A stretch of DNA of 63,981 bases, from positions 1 through 63,981 of the forward strand of contig JAENWK010000005.1 in the NCBI GenBank assembly GCA_016650045.1, in the 5' to 3' direction. The stretch is from Eubacteriaceae bacterium. GTDB lineage: Bacteria > Bacillota > Clostridia > Eubacteriales > Eubacteriaceae. This document shows, piece by piece, positions 1 through 8,800 of this stretch. The first letter of the stretch is position 1, and each line of letters begins with the position of its first letter. A program made the translations under genes and the position numbers. The notes beneath the pieces are model-generated. The model ran no database searches. It worked only from the letters and a program-made list of their open reading frames with translations, and was not told the DNA's origin.

Positions 1-1
1 C

Positions 2-763
2 TATGCCATCATTGGTAAAACAAGTCCTACAAAAATTGAGCGGGATGATAATCTTTGCGTTCATTGCAAAAAATGCAACAAAACCTGTCCCGTTAACATT
101 GATATTGAACAGTCGGATATAATTACCGATGCTGAATGTATCAACTGCAATGAATGTGTTCTGGTCTGTCCTGAAAAAGGCGCTCTTGAAATTAAAACCG
201 CCAAAAAAACAGTTCATCCCATGGTCATTTTGACCCTGGTGGTCGGTTTATTCTTTGGAACAATTTTTATTGCCCAGATAACCGGTAATTTTGAAGTGTT
301 GCCGCCAGCCATTGCACAAGGAGAGCTTGTTCCCATTTATGAAGTCAAAGGTTATAATACTATTGAAGAAGCGACAACCCTATCAGGATTGTCCCTTGAA
401 GAAGTTTACAAGCAACTGGGTATCCCTCAAGATGTCCCAAAGAGTACTCAATTCAAGAATATTTCAGCCCTATATCCAGACTATAGCTTTGATGCGGCGA
501 AAGCAAATGCCGGCGGATCTGAAAGCGATTCAAACCAAACGGAATCATCAGAGAACACCGGAACTTCGGAAAAAATTGATGTCAGTGCCATTAAAGGTTC
601 CATGAGTATTCGGGAAGCAATGTATAGCCTGAATATGGATTCAACAGCCTTCTATGCACTTTTCAAAATTCCGGAAGCTGTTCCACCCCAAACCCTATTA
701 AAAGAAATTTCAACTGTTTCACCCGGCTATGATTTTCAACAGATCAAAGATTCATTACAGTGA
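2..763 (+). CDS. 4Fe-4S membrane protein, C-terminal part (5' end outside window)
   Basis: The frame is open from the first bases, so the gene begins upstream of the window. The visible part starts with a two-cluster ferredoxin segment (CVHCKKCNKTCP, then CINCNECVLVCP). One hydrophobic helix follows (VILTLVVGLFFGTIF), then an extracytoplasmic tail. The tail has two related units of about 48 residues, each with a small-helix pattern (I.EA...L....FY/VY..L.IP..VP..T..K.IS...P.Y.F), joined by a Ser/Asn/Glu-rich linker. This resembles NapH/RnfB-like Fer4 membrane proteins, which pass electrons at the membrane. The duplicated tail is less usual and may bind a partner. A strong terminator follows. 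The family is reasonably sure; the exact role is unknown. Confidence 0.75.
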   Translation, partial: YAIIGKTSPTKIERDDNLCVHCKKCNKTCPVNIDIEQSDIITDAECINCNECVLVCPEKGALEIKTAKKTVHPMVILTLVVGLFFGTIFIAQITGNFEVLPPAIAQGELVPIYEVKGYNTIEEATTLSGLSLEEVYKQLGIPQDVPKSTQFKNISALYPDYSFDAAKANAGGSESDSNQTESSENTGTSEKIDVSAIKGSMSIREAMYSLNMDSTAFYALFKIPEAVPPQTLLKEISTVSPGYDFQQIKDSLQ

Positions 764-801
764 TAGTTAACGTAAAACCTTTTTCATCTTAAACAAACAT
801 C

Positions 802-844
802 AAAAGAACCTTCCGGATAAAATTCTATCCGGGAGGTTCTTTTG
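802..844 (+). terminator. Rho-independent terminator
   Basis: A long near-perfect inverted repeat (AAAAGAACCTTCCGGATA against TATCCGGGAGGTTCTTTT, loop AAATTC) ends in a T run. It lies 38 bases after the stop of the Fe-S protein gene. Confidence 0.9.
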
Positions 845-1069
845 ATGCCGAAGCATTATATGAAAAATCTCTAAAGTAAATCAAGTTGAAACAGCTTCTG
901 TTTTACGATGAAAAAGTCCTCAGCTGGCCTCGCGACTCAGCATACTGGAATCGTCTCTCTGAAAAACTGCAGTCAGGAGCTGTCAGCCAAATTGTCCAAT
1001 GGCGTCGTTCCCTGAATTCAATGGTTACCTATGACTCGACGATTGATCTTGTCTTCAGAAATATTTTTC
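845..1069. other. Intergenic stretch without a convincing gene
   Basis: A 66-codon frame with a TTG start (886-1086) is open here. It has no ribosome binding site, resembles nothing I know, and runs into the promoter of the next gene. It could be a gene remnant. I see nothing else in this stretch. Confidence 0.4.
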
Positions 1070-1098
1070 TTGACATAATATGTTAAAAACAATATAGT
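1070..1098 (+). promoter_or_regulatory. Sigma-A promoter of the padR gene
   Basis: TTGACA (1070-1075), 17-base spacer, TATAGT (1093-1098). It leaves a leader of about 80 nt before the PadR start. PadR proteins usually repress their own promoter, so an operator probably overlaps this site (inference). Confidence 0.75.
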
Positions 1099-1183
1099 GT
1101 GATAAACATGTATGTGTGAAGTATTCAGCTATGAATTTAAAAACGAATACTTTCTGTTTAAGTAAAAGAAGAGGAGAACAGTC

Positions 1184-1522
1184 ATGGCTAACGTAAAATA
1201 TGGTCGACATCTACCAGCATTTATTTTATTGTTTTTAACAAAAGGTTCTACCTACGGATCGGCTCTATTAAATCGGATGGAAGCTGAAATGCCCTACAAT
1301 TTTTCGGATGGACCAGCAGTTTATCGAGCCCTCAATGAATTAGAAAAAGTGGAAGCTGTGATCGCCCAATGGGATACCTCAGCCAAGGGAGCTGCAAAAA
1401 AGTTTTATACAATCACAGATAAAGGAATGCTGAAATTATGTGAATTCAAGATAGATATAGAACAACGAAAAACAAACTTGGAATTCTTTCTGAATGAATT
1501 TGCAAAAGCAGAAAATAAATAA
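1184..1522 (+). CDS. PadR-family transcriptional regulator
   Basis: 112 residues. The protein has the PadR winged helix: a first helix and HTH (HLPAFILLFLTKGSTYGSAL), then a recognition region with PAVYRALNELEK and a wing ending in YTITDKG. PadR proteins are dimeric repressors that respond to small molecules or stress. The ATG follows GAGGAG at a good distance, and a consensus promoter lies upstream. The next gene starts 20 bases after the stop and carries its own zinc and HTH-like regions, so the two probably form one transcript. No target transporter gene is adjacent, so the signal is unknown. Confidence 0.85.
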   Translation: MANVKYGRHLPAFILLFLTKGSTYGSALLNRMEAEMPYNFSDGPAVYRALNELEKVEAVIAQWDTSAKGAAKKFYTITDKGMLKLCEFKIDIEQRKTNLEFFLNEFAKAENK

Positions 1523-1542
1523 ATATCAAGAGGAGACTTATT

Positions 1543-1917
1543 ATGGAAAAATGTTGTTCATGCGGTATTGAATTGGAAAAAGATGATATCTATAAGGTAA
1601 AAGGAAAAATATTTTGTGATGACTGTGCTCTCGGTCAGCACAAATTAGTTCAAACCTGTGATCCCAGTGCTGTCCTCAGTGCCAAGCTGGATCGGCAACG
1701 ATCCGGCCAAACGGGCACCCAGGGTTTAACACCCCGTCAAAAAGAGTTTTATGAGTACATTGTGGCTAATAACGGAGTAACGGCTGCCCAATGTGAGAAA
1801 AAGTTCGGGCTGACACCTGAAGATGTCAGTTCAGAGTTAAGTGTTTTAAGACATGCCGAGCTGGGTAAGGGTCAGAAACGCTCAGACGGTGTTTATTTTG
1901 TTGTTTGGGAAGCCTAA
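1543..1917 (+). CDS. Zinc-ribbon plus winged-helix small protein, function unknown
   Basis: 124 residues. The first 35 residues form a LIM-like zinc knuckle with CCSCGIELEKDDIYKVKGK then FCDDC. After a short linker, residues 60-124 look like a winged helix (LTPRQKEFYEYIV, then a predicted HTH and a basic wing with GKGQKRSDGVYFVVWE). The start follows AGAGGAG. It is co-transcribed behind the PadR gene, so it is probably a small regulatory or DNA-binding protein in the same response. I recognise no named family. Confidence 0.7.
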   Translation: MEKCCSCGIELEKDDIYKVKGKIFCDDCALGQHKLVQTCDPSAVLSAKLDRQRSGQTGTQGLTPRQKEFYEYIVANNGVTAAQCEKKFGLTPEDVSSELSVLRHAELGKGQKRSDGVYFVVWEA

Positions 1918-2022
1918 TATATAATATCATTAAAATATAATGTCATTATGTTTTATTAAATGTGACAGAACTATTTCACAAGATTTGTATAAAATCTAAA
2001 AACTGATATAAAAAAAATAAAT

Positions 2023-2062
2023 TTAAGGGACCAATGGCGGCAAACCGCCATTGGTCCCTTAA
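2023..2062. terminator. Perfect 18-bp hairpin terminator between converging genes
   Basis: TTAAGGGACCAATGGCGG and its exact complement are separated by CAAA. On the minus strand the hairpin is followed by a T-rich run, so it terminates the MoaE-like gene. It probably also stops the rightward PadR transcript. Confidence 0.85.
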
Positions 2063-2145
2063 GTGTATTATAAATCAATTTTCGGCAAGTCAATAAAAAG
2101 AACGAAACAAACATTTTATTTCCTCAAAACGAAGATTTATATTGC

Positions 2146-2553
2146 TTACTTTTTTTCGATTTCCGTAACACATGTGGTTTTAATCGTCTCGACCAGGAAT
2201 TGTAAAGCATCAATCACATGTGGTCTGATGTCACCGCCAATCAGAACGTACATGATATCATCACCAAGTTCCAGGTGACCTTCATTCAGCCAAACCCTGA
2301 CATGGAATATACCGTCCATCATATGGGTTTTTGCGATTGCAGCATCCACCTTTTGGGCATCATAAAAAAATTCCATTCCTTTTACTAACGTACCGTCATC
2401 GAATCCCTGGCGGACCTTGGCTTTGGGTGTTTGACGCACGGTACCATTATGAACTAAATACATGCCTTCCTGTAAAGCTGCCGAATCATTTTTTGCTTCT
2501 TTTAGCCATTTATCAACGGATGGCGATTCTTTTTTTGTTTTTTCATTCATCAT
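2146..2553 (-). CDS. MoaE-like (molybdopterin synthase large subunit family) protein
   Basis: 135 residues. The fold-defining MoaE features can be followed: a first strand GMYLVHNGTVR, a helix FYDAQKVDAAIA, then VRVWLNEGHLELGDDIMYVLIGG, and a last helix ending in EIEKK, near where MoaE carries its catalytic lysines. MoaE joins MoaD thiocarboxylate to precursor Z in molybdenum cofactor synthesis. No moaD or other moa gene is near, and the HR motif of MoaE reads IRPH here, so the enzyme activity is uncertain. Two starts fit the GAGGAG site: ATG at 2553 (used) or TTG at 2556. The gene lies downstream of the methyltransferase gene on the same strand. Confidence 0.65.
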   Translation of the reverse strand: MMNEKTKKESPSVDKWLKEAKNDSAALQEGMYLVHNGTVRQTPKAKVRQGFDDGTLVKGMEFFYDAQKVDAAIAKTHMMDGIFHVRVWLNEGHLELGDDIMYVLIGGDIRPHVIDALQFLVETIKTTCVTEIEKK

Positions 2554-2720
2554 CAAATTAGCAACTCCTCATTTTAGCTATTTTTCGTTTGCATTATGAC
2601 TATCATCCCACCAGAAGCAAGGCAGCGACTCTGACCTTTTCTGTTATATACAGACAGCTCGATATACAGATTGTGCTTTACCACGTTTAAAATTTATTAC
2701 GTACTGCGTGTGGTCGTTTA

Positions 2721-3527
2721 TTATTTCTTGAGTGTGCCGAAGATGCCTTCTCTGTAGGCACCGATGTATTCCATGCAGTAGTCATCTTCGCCAAGAAGCG
2801 CTTCTGTTGCAAAGATGATCCCCATTAAATCCCGGTTTAATGGATCCAGTATGGCACTGTCCATTCCTGCGTTCATGGCCAGAACTACAAAGCCCATGTT
2901 TACCATTTTACGTACTGGGAGATTAAATGATATGTTACTTACCGCTCCAGTAACATGAATAGTTGGATATTGTTCTTTGATTCCCCGGATGACTTCGGTG
3001 ACCATACTGATTCCGTCTTCTGAAGTACAAAGCATTTCAACCAGTGGATCAATATGCATCCGTGAAGGATCAATGTTGTATTCTTTCACTTTTACCATTA
3101 AATCTGCAAAGACATCTAAACGGTCTTTGGCAGTTTTAGGAATTCCTTTGTCACTGTTTAACAGGGCAACACATTCCCATTTGGTATCGGCAATGGCTTT
3201 GAATGCCAAATCAACTTTGTCCCCTTCCAAAGAAACGGAATTGAACAGGCCTGGCTTGTTACAGTATTTCATGGATTCGATACAGGTCAAAACGTTGGGA
3301 CTGTCCACTGCAATGGGAAGATCAGTTGCAGCCTGTACAATATCGATTAACCATTTCATGGTTTCCAGTTCAATGTCATCATCCACTGATGCACAGACAT
3401 CAATAAAATTCGCACCGGCTTCGGTTTGTTTGATGGCCAGGTCTCGAATAAAATCTGCGTCCTTGTTTGCAATAGCCTTGGCTGTCGACGGAATTGCACC
3501 GTTAATTTTTTCTCCAATAATAATCAT
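2721..3527 (-). CDS. mtgA: Methyltetrahydrofolate:corrinoid methyltransferase (MtgA/AcsE family)
   Basis: 268 residues of pterin-binding TIM barrel, starting IIIGEKINGAIPSTAKAI, with the family blocks DVCASVDDD, AVDSPN, NSVSLEG, HIDPLVE and GAVSNISFNLP. Family members move a methyl group between a corrinoid protein and tetrahydrofolate. AcsE does so in the Wood-Ljungdahl pathway, while MtgA/MtqA do so after demethylation of quaternary amines. No corrinoid protein, MttB-type methyltransferase or acs gene is adjacent, so the partner is encoded elsewhere. A GGAGG site lies ahead of the ATG and a promoter lies about 140 bases upstream. This gene is the strongest pointer to an acetogen. The symbol is by family only. 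Confidence 0.8.
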   Translation of the reverse strand: MIIIGEKINGAIPSTAKAIANKDADFIRDLAIKQTEAGANFIDVCASVDDDIELETMKWLIDIVQAATDLPIAVDSPNVLTCIESMKYCNKPGLFNSVSLEGDKVDLAFKAIADTKWECVALLNSDKGIPKTAKDRLDVFADLMVKVKEYNIDPSRMHIDPLVEMLCTSEDGISMVTEVIRGIKEQYPTIHVTGAVSNISFNLPVRKMVNMGFVVLAMNAGMDSAILDPLNRDLMGIIFATEALLGEDDYCMEYIGAYREGIFGTLKK

Positions 3528-3662
3528 TTTTTTATTTACCTCCTCAGGAATTTTTTTAAATAATCAGTTTTAACTTCTTTTAAATCAAATTGTTGATAAA
3601 TTCTTATTTAATTCCAACAATATATTTCCAGAATGTTATATTTTTTTATTTTGTACGTGTAC

Positions 3663-3691
3663 AGTATAGCACCCATGAAAAGGTACGTCAA
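3663..3691 (-). promoter_or_regulatory. Promoter of the methyltransferase gene
   Basis: Read on the minus strand: TTGACG, 17-base spacer, TATACT. The leader of about 130 nt is AT-rich. I found no cobalamin riboswitch features in it. Confidence 0.65.
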
Positions 3692-4212
3692 TGATTATAT
3701 TATATGCATTTAATAATTATTTATTTGATTTAAATACTTATATAATAGCGATTTTAAAAGTCATTATATATTTAATGATATGCATTTAAATTTTAATAAA
3801 TTATCCTTTCACGGATGTTTTTATTGATAATTTAATGATTCTGTAGTTAAATAAAATGAATTTGATTAAGAAAAGGAAAGATAATGACCGATAATATAGA
3901 AAAAACTCAATTTTCCCAGCCTTGAAATACAGCTGAGGCATTAAAATACCGGTATCTGGAACTCCTAAAAAATACATGTTGACAGAAAAATGCACCCAAC
4001 ATCTGATATAATGAAGATGCAAACCAACAAATTCAGACAGGAAAGATGCATACCACTACGATAACCCAAAACAGCTTTCCGGATCTGTTCCCAGGCGTTC
4101 CAGGGTTTCAATTTTTCTTTCTTGGTAAGCATTCACATGATGCCTCCACATTCTATTTTAATTCAATAATCAAAGGAAATGGGTTCCTTTCACGGCAAAC
4201 AAAAAGCGACCC
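3692..4212. other. AT-rich intergenic region with a possible gene remnant
   Basis: No convincing gene. The plus-strand frame 4047-4217 (about 56 codons, starting MHTTTITQNSF) follows a weak AGGAAAG. The opposite strand at 4030-4150 reads NAYQERKIETLERLGTDPES, which looks protein-like but has no start. Either could be the trace of a lost gene. From 3692 to 3800 the sequence is very AT-rich without further structure. Confidence 0.35.
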
Positions 4213-4235
4213 TTAGTGCGAAAAATTCGCACTAA
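4213..4235 (-). terminator. Terminator of der
   Basis: TTAGTGCGAA and its exact complement around AAA. On the minus strand a GGGTCGCTTTTTG tail follows. It lies about 125 bases beyond the der stop. Confidence 0.7.
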
Positions 4236-4359
4236 AAGTCTCGTTACCATTCAGTTCTATAAAGCCAGGCGTTAGCCAGTCTGTTGACTTTATTGTTCAA
4301 CTACTCCCTTTTAACTTGTTTCGTTATAAACTAACCTCTCAATTTTGTCAATGCCTGAC

Positions 4360-5685
4360 CTAGTATTCTGTTGTCCGTTCTCTGATAAAGACATTAATCG
4401 GTGTTCCAAAGAAATCAAAGGTTTCTCTGATTTTATTTTCCAAATAACGTTGATATGAGAAGTGTACCAGCGTTGCATCATTAACAAAAATAACAAAGGT
4501 TGGTGGATTGATGGCAACCTGAGACGAATAATAAAGTCGTAATCGTCGCCCGTGTTTGGATGGCGGTTGTTTCATGAGGACAAACTCTGCCATGGCCTCA
4601 TTGAGCTTACCAGTGGTAATACGTTTGGCGCTTTGAGCTTTAACATACTCAATGGTTTCGAATATTTTACCTAAACGCTGACCCGTTTTAGCAGATATAA
4701 AGATGATGGGAGCATAATCCATAAAGGAAAGCATATCTCTGATATCATCTTCATTTTTTTTCATAGTTTTATTATCTTTTTCAACGGCATCCCATTTATT
4801 AACAATGATAATGGAGGGCTTTGATCGATTATGAGCAATGCCGGCAATCTTTGCATCCTGTTCGGTGACTCCTTCGGAACCATCAATCATAATTAAAACG
4901 ACCTGGCTTCTTTCCACTGCGGCAATGGCACGGACAATACTGTATCGTTCAATGTCTTCATAGATTTTCTTTTTTCGTCTGAGGCCAGCAGTATCAATTA
5001 ATACATAATCCTGGCCATCATAGCGAACATTGGTATCAACGGCATCCCGGGTGGTTCCTGGAATATTGCTGACAATCAGTCGTTCTTCCCCTAAAACCTT
5101 ATTGATCAGGGTGGATTTTCCAACATTCGGTTTTCCAATAACCGCCACTCTCAGGCGGTCATCTTCCTCTTCTTCTTCACTATAATATCGCTTAACATGA
5201 TCGATCACCTCATCAAGAAAATCCCCCAGGCCAAGACCCTGTTCGGCTGAAATTCCAATCGGATCGCCTAAGCCAAGATTATAAAACTCAAAGATACTGG
5301 CTTCCAGATTTTTACTGTCCACCTTATTAACCGCCAGCAGAACATCCTTATCATGCTTGCGGATCATATTCGCAACTTCTAAATCCGTTGCCGTCATCCC
5401 TTCACGGCCATCAACCATGAGGATGATGAGATCCGCCATATCAATGGCAATCTCAGCTTGAATACGCATTTGCATCAGGATATCATCCTTGGTATGGGGT
5501 TCTATCCCGCCGGTGTCAATGAGGGTAAAATGGTGATTAAGCCATTCGGCATCAGCAATGATCCGGTCTCTGGTAACCCCTGGGGTATCTTCTACAATGG
5601 CTATTCGTTCTCCAACTAATTTATTAAACAGGGTGGACTTTCCAACATTCGGGCGTCCAACCACAGCAACTATCGGCTTTGGCAT
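4360..5685 (-). CDS. der: Ribosome-associated GTPase Der (EngA)
   Basis: 441 residues, the normal length. Two tandem GTPase domains are visible: the first with GRPNVGKST, DTPGVTRD, DTGG and NKVD; the second from about residue 180 with GKPNVGKST, GTTRD, DTAG and NKWD. A KH-like C-terminal domain follows. Der is essential for maturation of the 50S ribosomal subunit. The gene starts 6 bases after the stop of the DUF512 gene, so the two are translated from one message, as in many Firmicutes. Confidence 0.97.
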   Translation of the reverse strand: MPKPIVAVVGRPNVGKSTLFNKLVGERIAIVEDTPGVTRDRIIADAEWLNHHFTLIDTGGIEPHTKDDILMQMRIQAEIAIDMADLIILMVDGREGMTATDLEVANMIRKHDKDVLLAVNKVDSKNLEASIFEFYNLGLGDPIGISAEQGLGLGDFLDEVIDHVKRYYSEEEEEDDRLRVAVIGKPNVGKSTLINKVLGEERLIVSNIPGTTRDAVDTNVRYDGQDYVLIDTAGLRRKKKIYEDIERYSIVRAIAAVERSQVVLIMIDGSEGVTEQDAKIAGIAHNRSKPSIIIVNKWDAVEKDNKTMKKNEDDIRDMLSFMDYAPIIFISAKTGQRLGKIFETIEYVKAQSAKRITTGKLNEAMAEFVLMKQPPSKHGRRLRLYYSSQVAINPPTFVIFVNDATLVHFSYQRYLENKIRETFDFFGTPINVFIRERTTEY

Positions 5686-5690
5686 AGTAA

Positions 5691-7019
5691 TTATTCCTCA
5701 CTTATTATTTTTAGAATCAGGCTTTCGCCATTAACCGGTACCCCTATAACCTTTAGGTTGAGTGCATTACTCAGGGTTTCCAGTGTCCAATCATCCAGTA
5801 ACAGTTTCGTCCCACTTCTGAGTGCATTTTCAGGAATGAGCAAACTTTCTCTTGACGATTCTTTTATTTTCGTCTTTAATTGCTCAATGATATCATGACC
5901 TGTGATTAAACCGGAAATGCTAATCTCTTCTCCAAAAAAATCATTTTCTATGGGATAGACTATTACATCAATGGCGGGAATCCGTTTTTTCGTTTTTTCT
6001 ATTAACTTTAAAATAAATTCATAAGCAGCCATTCCGGTGACAATACCAATTTTTGGAAAACTGGTTTTCTTTGAAGCCGCTTTATAATACTTTTCCAGTG
6101 CAGTATTAAAAGAATCTTTAAAATCCGCCAGCGTGCCTACCCCATTTTCAATTTGAGGAAACCCATCGTAGTAGGATGGCTCCGGTATCAATGCTTTGGC
6201 CTTTAGGAAAAACTCATCACTGGCATAGACAAAACCTTCGCCATAGATTTCTTCCATTTCATTGTGGACTTTTTCAATAATCTTTAAAGTTCTTTGAGAA
6301 CTGGCCTGATCAAAGCCCTCAATTTTTTGAAGCCCCTGTCGATGCCTGGAAATCCCAACCGGCACCACTGAAACGGATTGGATAGTGGGATAAAATCCCT
6401 TTAAATCTTCCAAGGTTTTCACTAGTTCTTCGCCATCATTATAGCCTGGTACCAATACAATTTGTCCATTCATTTGAATATTATTGGTTTTAAAGGCTTC
6501 TAAGTAATCCAACACATTCCCGGCAAAACGATTATTGAGCATTTCACAGCGCAAAGCTGGGTTGGTGGTATGAATGGATAAATTCATGGGCATAATCCGG
6601 TATCGGATAATACGTTCCATTTCAGCTGTGGACAGGTTGGTCATGGTAATGTAATTTCCAGTCAGAAAGGACAAACGTTCATCATCATCCTTCACATACA
6701 GACTTTCTCGCATGCCCTTTGGCAACTGATCAATAAAGCAAAATATACAATTATTTTTACAGGTTTTTGTCTGAATCATTTCTTCTGAAAATAGAACTCC
6801 CAGATCTTCATCAAGATCTTTTTCGATTTCTAGTTCCCAGATTTCGCCATCCAATTTTTCAATCTCTAATAATAATTCCTCATCAGCCATTAAATAGCGA
6901 TAATCCAGAACATCTATAATCGTTGTTCCGTTAATTGATATCAGCTTATCCCCTGGTACAATTTCCATTTGATCCAGTATACTATTTTCAAGCACACCTT
7001 CGATTATAAATTTTTTCAC
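5691..7019 (-). CDS. DUF512 family protein: PDZ plus radical-SAM-like
   Basis: 442 residues. The N-terminus is a PDZ-like segment (residues 1-60, with GDKLISINGTTI). It is followed by a radical-SAM cysteine motif CKNNCIFC and the family sequence FIDQLPKGMRESLYVKDDD, then a C-terminal DUF512 domain. The family is widespread in Clostridia and is almost always next to der, as here, which suggests a role connected with ribosome assembly. The substrate is unknown. The ATG follows a Shine-Dalgarno-like AAGAGAG. Confidence 0.9.
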   Translation of the reverse strand: MKKFIIEGVLENSILDQMEIVPGDKLISINGTTIIDVLDYRYLMADEELLLEIEKLDGEIWELEIEKDLDEDLGVLFSEEMIQTKTCKNNCIFCFIDQLPKGMRESLYVKDDDERLSFLTGNYITMTNLSTAEMERIIRYRIMPMNLSIHTTNPALRCEMLNNRFAGNVLDYLEAFKTNNIQMNGQIVLVPGYNDGEELVKTLEDLKGFYPTIQSVSVVPVGISRHRQGLQKIEGFDQASSQRTLKIIEKVHNEMEEIYGEGFVYASDEFFLKAKALIPEPSYYDGFPQIENGVGTLADFKDSFNTALEKYYKAASKKTSFPKIGIVTGMAAYEFILKLIEKTKKRIPAIDVIVYPIENDFFGEEISISGLITGHDIIEQLKTKIKESSRESLLIPENALRSGTKLLLDDWTLETLSNALNLKVIGVPVNGESLILKIISEE

Positions 7020-7106
7020 TGGCTTCTCTCTTGTTTCTTCACAATTTAAAAACTGCCCGCAAAACTAGCCGGCAGATCTATGATTCTATTATATAATATT
7101 TTACCA

Positions 7107-7135
7107 TAAAAAAAACCTCATGTAAGGTTTTTTTT
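7107..7135 (-). terminator. Terminator of the DUF2284 gene
   Basis: An A8-CC / GG-T8 hairpin with a short loop (AAAAAACCTCATGTAAGGTTTTTT). It is T-rich on both strands and lies about 90 bases after the DUF2284 stop. Confidence 0.7.
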
Positions 7136-7222
7136 CAAACTCAACCGCAGAATGTTCATAAAAAAGTCCCATTATTCTGAAATTTCGTTTTTTTAATAGA
7201 ATCAGAGTGGTTAAAGTCCTTT

Positions 7223-7756
7223 TTATGGACGATATAAAACCAAACAAAAGAATGCCGCATTCCCCATACCGGCATTATAAGTCATTTTGAAGTTCATGGA
7301 CATACGCATCACATCAATGCCGCAGCCTTCCATGGAATATTGGGTTTTTTCAGGGAAGCGACACGGCTCCTCTTCCAACGCAGAACATTTTTCGCAAATG
7401 GTGCAAGGACCTGCCCCCATCACAAACACATCATCATTTTCAAAGACTTTACGCAATTTTGATGTTGCTTCGTTAAACAATACCCCACTGTTCATCATAT
7501 CCTCTCTGTTTTTAATGGAAAGGACAATGTTCACTAAATACGCATCATCATATTTCTCAACTCTGGCAACCCGTACTTCTTCACTGCCGGCTTTGGGTGG
7601 ACAGGCATGATTTTTTCCAAAGTTCCCACAGATGTTTCTTTCACATTGGTTGAATACATCCTGGGTAATGATCACATCGCTGAACTTAATTTTCTTGTGC
7701 TCAAAAAATCCGGTAGTTCCAAATGTCTCAATTAATCGTTCTTCTAATTTTTTCAT
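7223..7756 (-). CDS. DUF2284 cysteine-rich metal-binding protein
   Basis: 177 residues with the DUF2284 pattern. There is a C..NICGNFGKNHACPP block near residue 40, a GPCTICEKCSALEEEPCRFP block near 120, and the tail SMEGCGIDVMRM. The cysteines probably hold an Fe-S cluster or another metal. The family is common in anaerobes and its function is not established. It has its own terminator and a likely start at MKKLEERL. It is not clearly in one operon with the next Fe-S gene, which lies 226 bases upstream. Confidence 0.85.
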   Translation of the reverse strand: MKKLEERLIETFGTTGFFEHKKIKFSDVIITQDVFNQCERNICGNFGKNHACPPKAGSEEVRVARVEKYDDAYLVNIVLSIKNREDMMNSGVLFNEATSKLRKVFENDDVFVMGAGPCTICEKCSALEEEPCRFPEKTQYSMEGCGIDVMRMSMNFKMTYNAGMGNAAFFCLVLYRP

Positions 7757-7982
7757 TACTTTATCCCTTCATCTATTCATAAAATATTTTTATCAGAGAT
7801 TAACTTTAATTTACTTTACTTGGAATGCAATGCAATCTTATGCCATTAATCACTTTCAAATGTATTTTAAACGTATATAATAATATTTCTATATCCTACA
7901 TCTTATGCAAATAAAAGTAAAGTGGTTACAGACAATGATAAATAAACATCCATAAAAGTTTAGCTGGATCATGTCCAATTTT

Positions 7983-8708
7983 TTATTTCTTCCCAACCGG
8001 ACAGGCAACGACACACAAACCACACACCGCTCCCCTGCCAATATGCTGGTAGTCCACTTTCATATGAGTGCTGCAGCTGTAGGCATCGTAAAGTTTGTTT
8101 CGAGGCATTCCCGGTTCCCAGAGACAGCCCTCAATGGCCATGGCCGGGCAGGCTTTAACACAAACCCGGCAGGAACCGCAGGAACTTTCTGTGGTGGGCA
8201 ACCCGGTGCTCAGAGGCGCATTGGTTAATACCGTTCCCAGGCGAATTCTCGGGCCATGGGTGTGATGAATAAATAAGGCACTTCGGCCAATCCAACCCTG
8301 TCCGGCTAACACCGCCCCTGTTTTGTGTTGGAATGCACCCGTAAATTTATCCTTGGGATCCGATACTGACTGGGAAGCCGGAATGGCAATGGATGGGTAT
8401 CCCTGCTCCTCCAAAAATAGCACCAGCCGAAGGGTAATATTGTCTATAAGCCGATTTACACTTCGATAATGGCTAAAATAGGTTTGGGTAGGTTCGTTTT
8501 CTATTTGATTGAGAATGCCGTCGGAAATCCGAATGATGACGGTAATCCCCCTGCTGCATCCCATTCTTTTTTCATCGGGTAAACACTCAATGTCTGAAAA
8601 GCCCAGTTCCGTAGCACCTAAAGACTTTCCCAGATCAATGAGTGCCGCCCTAAGGGTTTCACTTTTGTCAAAAATTGCTGATGTGGTTTTTGCTTCTGAT
8701 TTTTCCAT
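7983..8708 (-). CDS. Epoxyqueuosine-reductase-like 4Fe-4S double-cluster protein
   Basis: 241 residues from the chosen start MEKSEAKTT, which follows AGAGGAAA; a longer in-frame extension has no binding site. The C-terminus holds two cluster motifs, CGSCRVCVKACP and CGLCVVACP, with an extra cysteine (YSCSTH) between, as in QueG. Queuosine reductase QueG is about 380 residues and has a HEAT-like tail. This protein is shorter and lacks it, so it is a QueG paralogue of unknown substrate (a corrinoid reductase-like role is possible) rather than QueG. It is divergent from the DUF4364 gene. Confidence 0.75.
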   Translation of the reverse strand: MEKSEAKTTSAIFDKSETLRAALIDLGKSLGATELGFSDIECLPDEKRMGCSRGITVIIRISDGILNQIENEPTQTYFSHYRSVNRLIDNITLRLVLFLEEQGYPSIAIPASQSVSDPKDKFTGAFQHKTGAVLAGQGWIGRSALFIHHTHGPRIRLGTVLTNAPLSTGLPTTESSCGSCRVCVKACPAMAIEGCLWEPGMPRNKLYDAYSCSTHMKVDYQHIGRGAVCGLCVVACPVGKK

Positions 8709-8800
8709 ATTTTCCTCTTTTTTCTTTAGAACTAACCACATTATCCCTTTAATATGGTACAATACAATTACTTGTACAATAAACAAAGGTGGTGGTAACC

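Noticed and set aside
886-1086. 66-codon frame starting TTG
   Set aside because: No ribosome binding site, unknown sequence, and it overlaps the padR promoter.
2977-3573. 198-codon plus-strand frame opposite the methyltransferase gene
   Set aside because: Complementary shadow of a well-supported gene, with no family resemblance.
3979-4012. Rightward promoter TTGACA...TATAAT
   Set aside because: The spacer is 22 bases, too long, and no supported gene follows.
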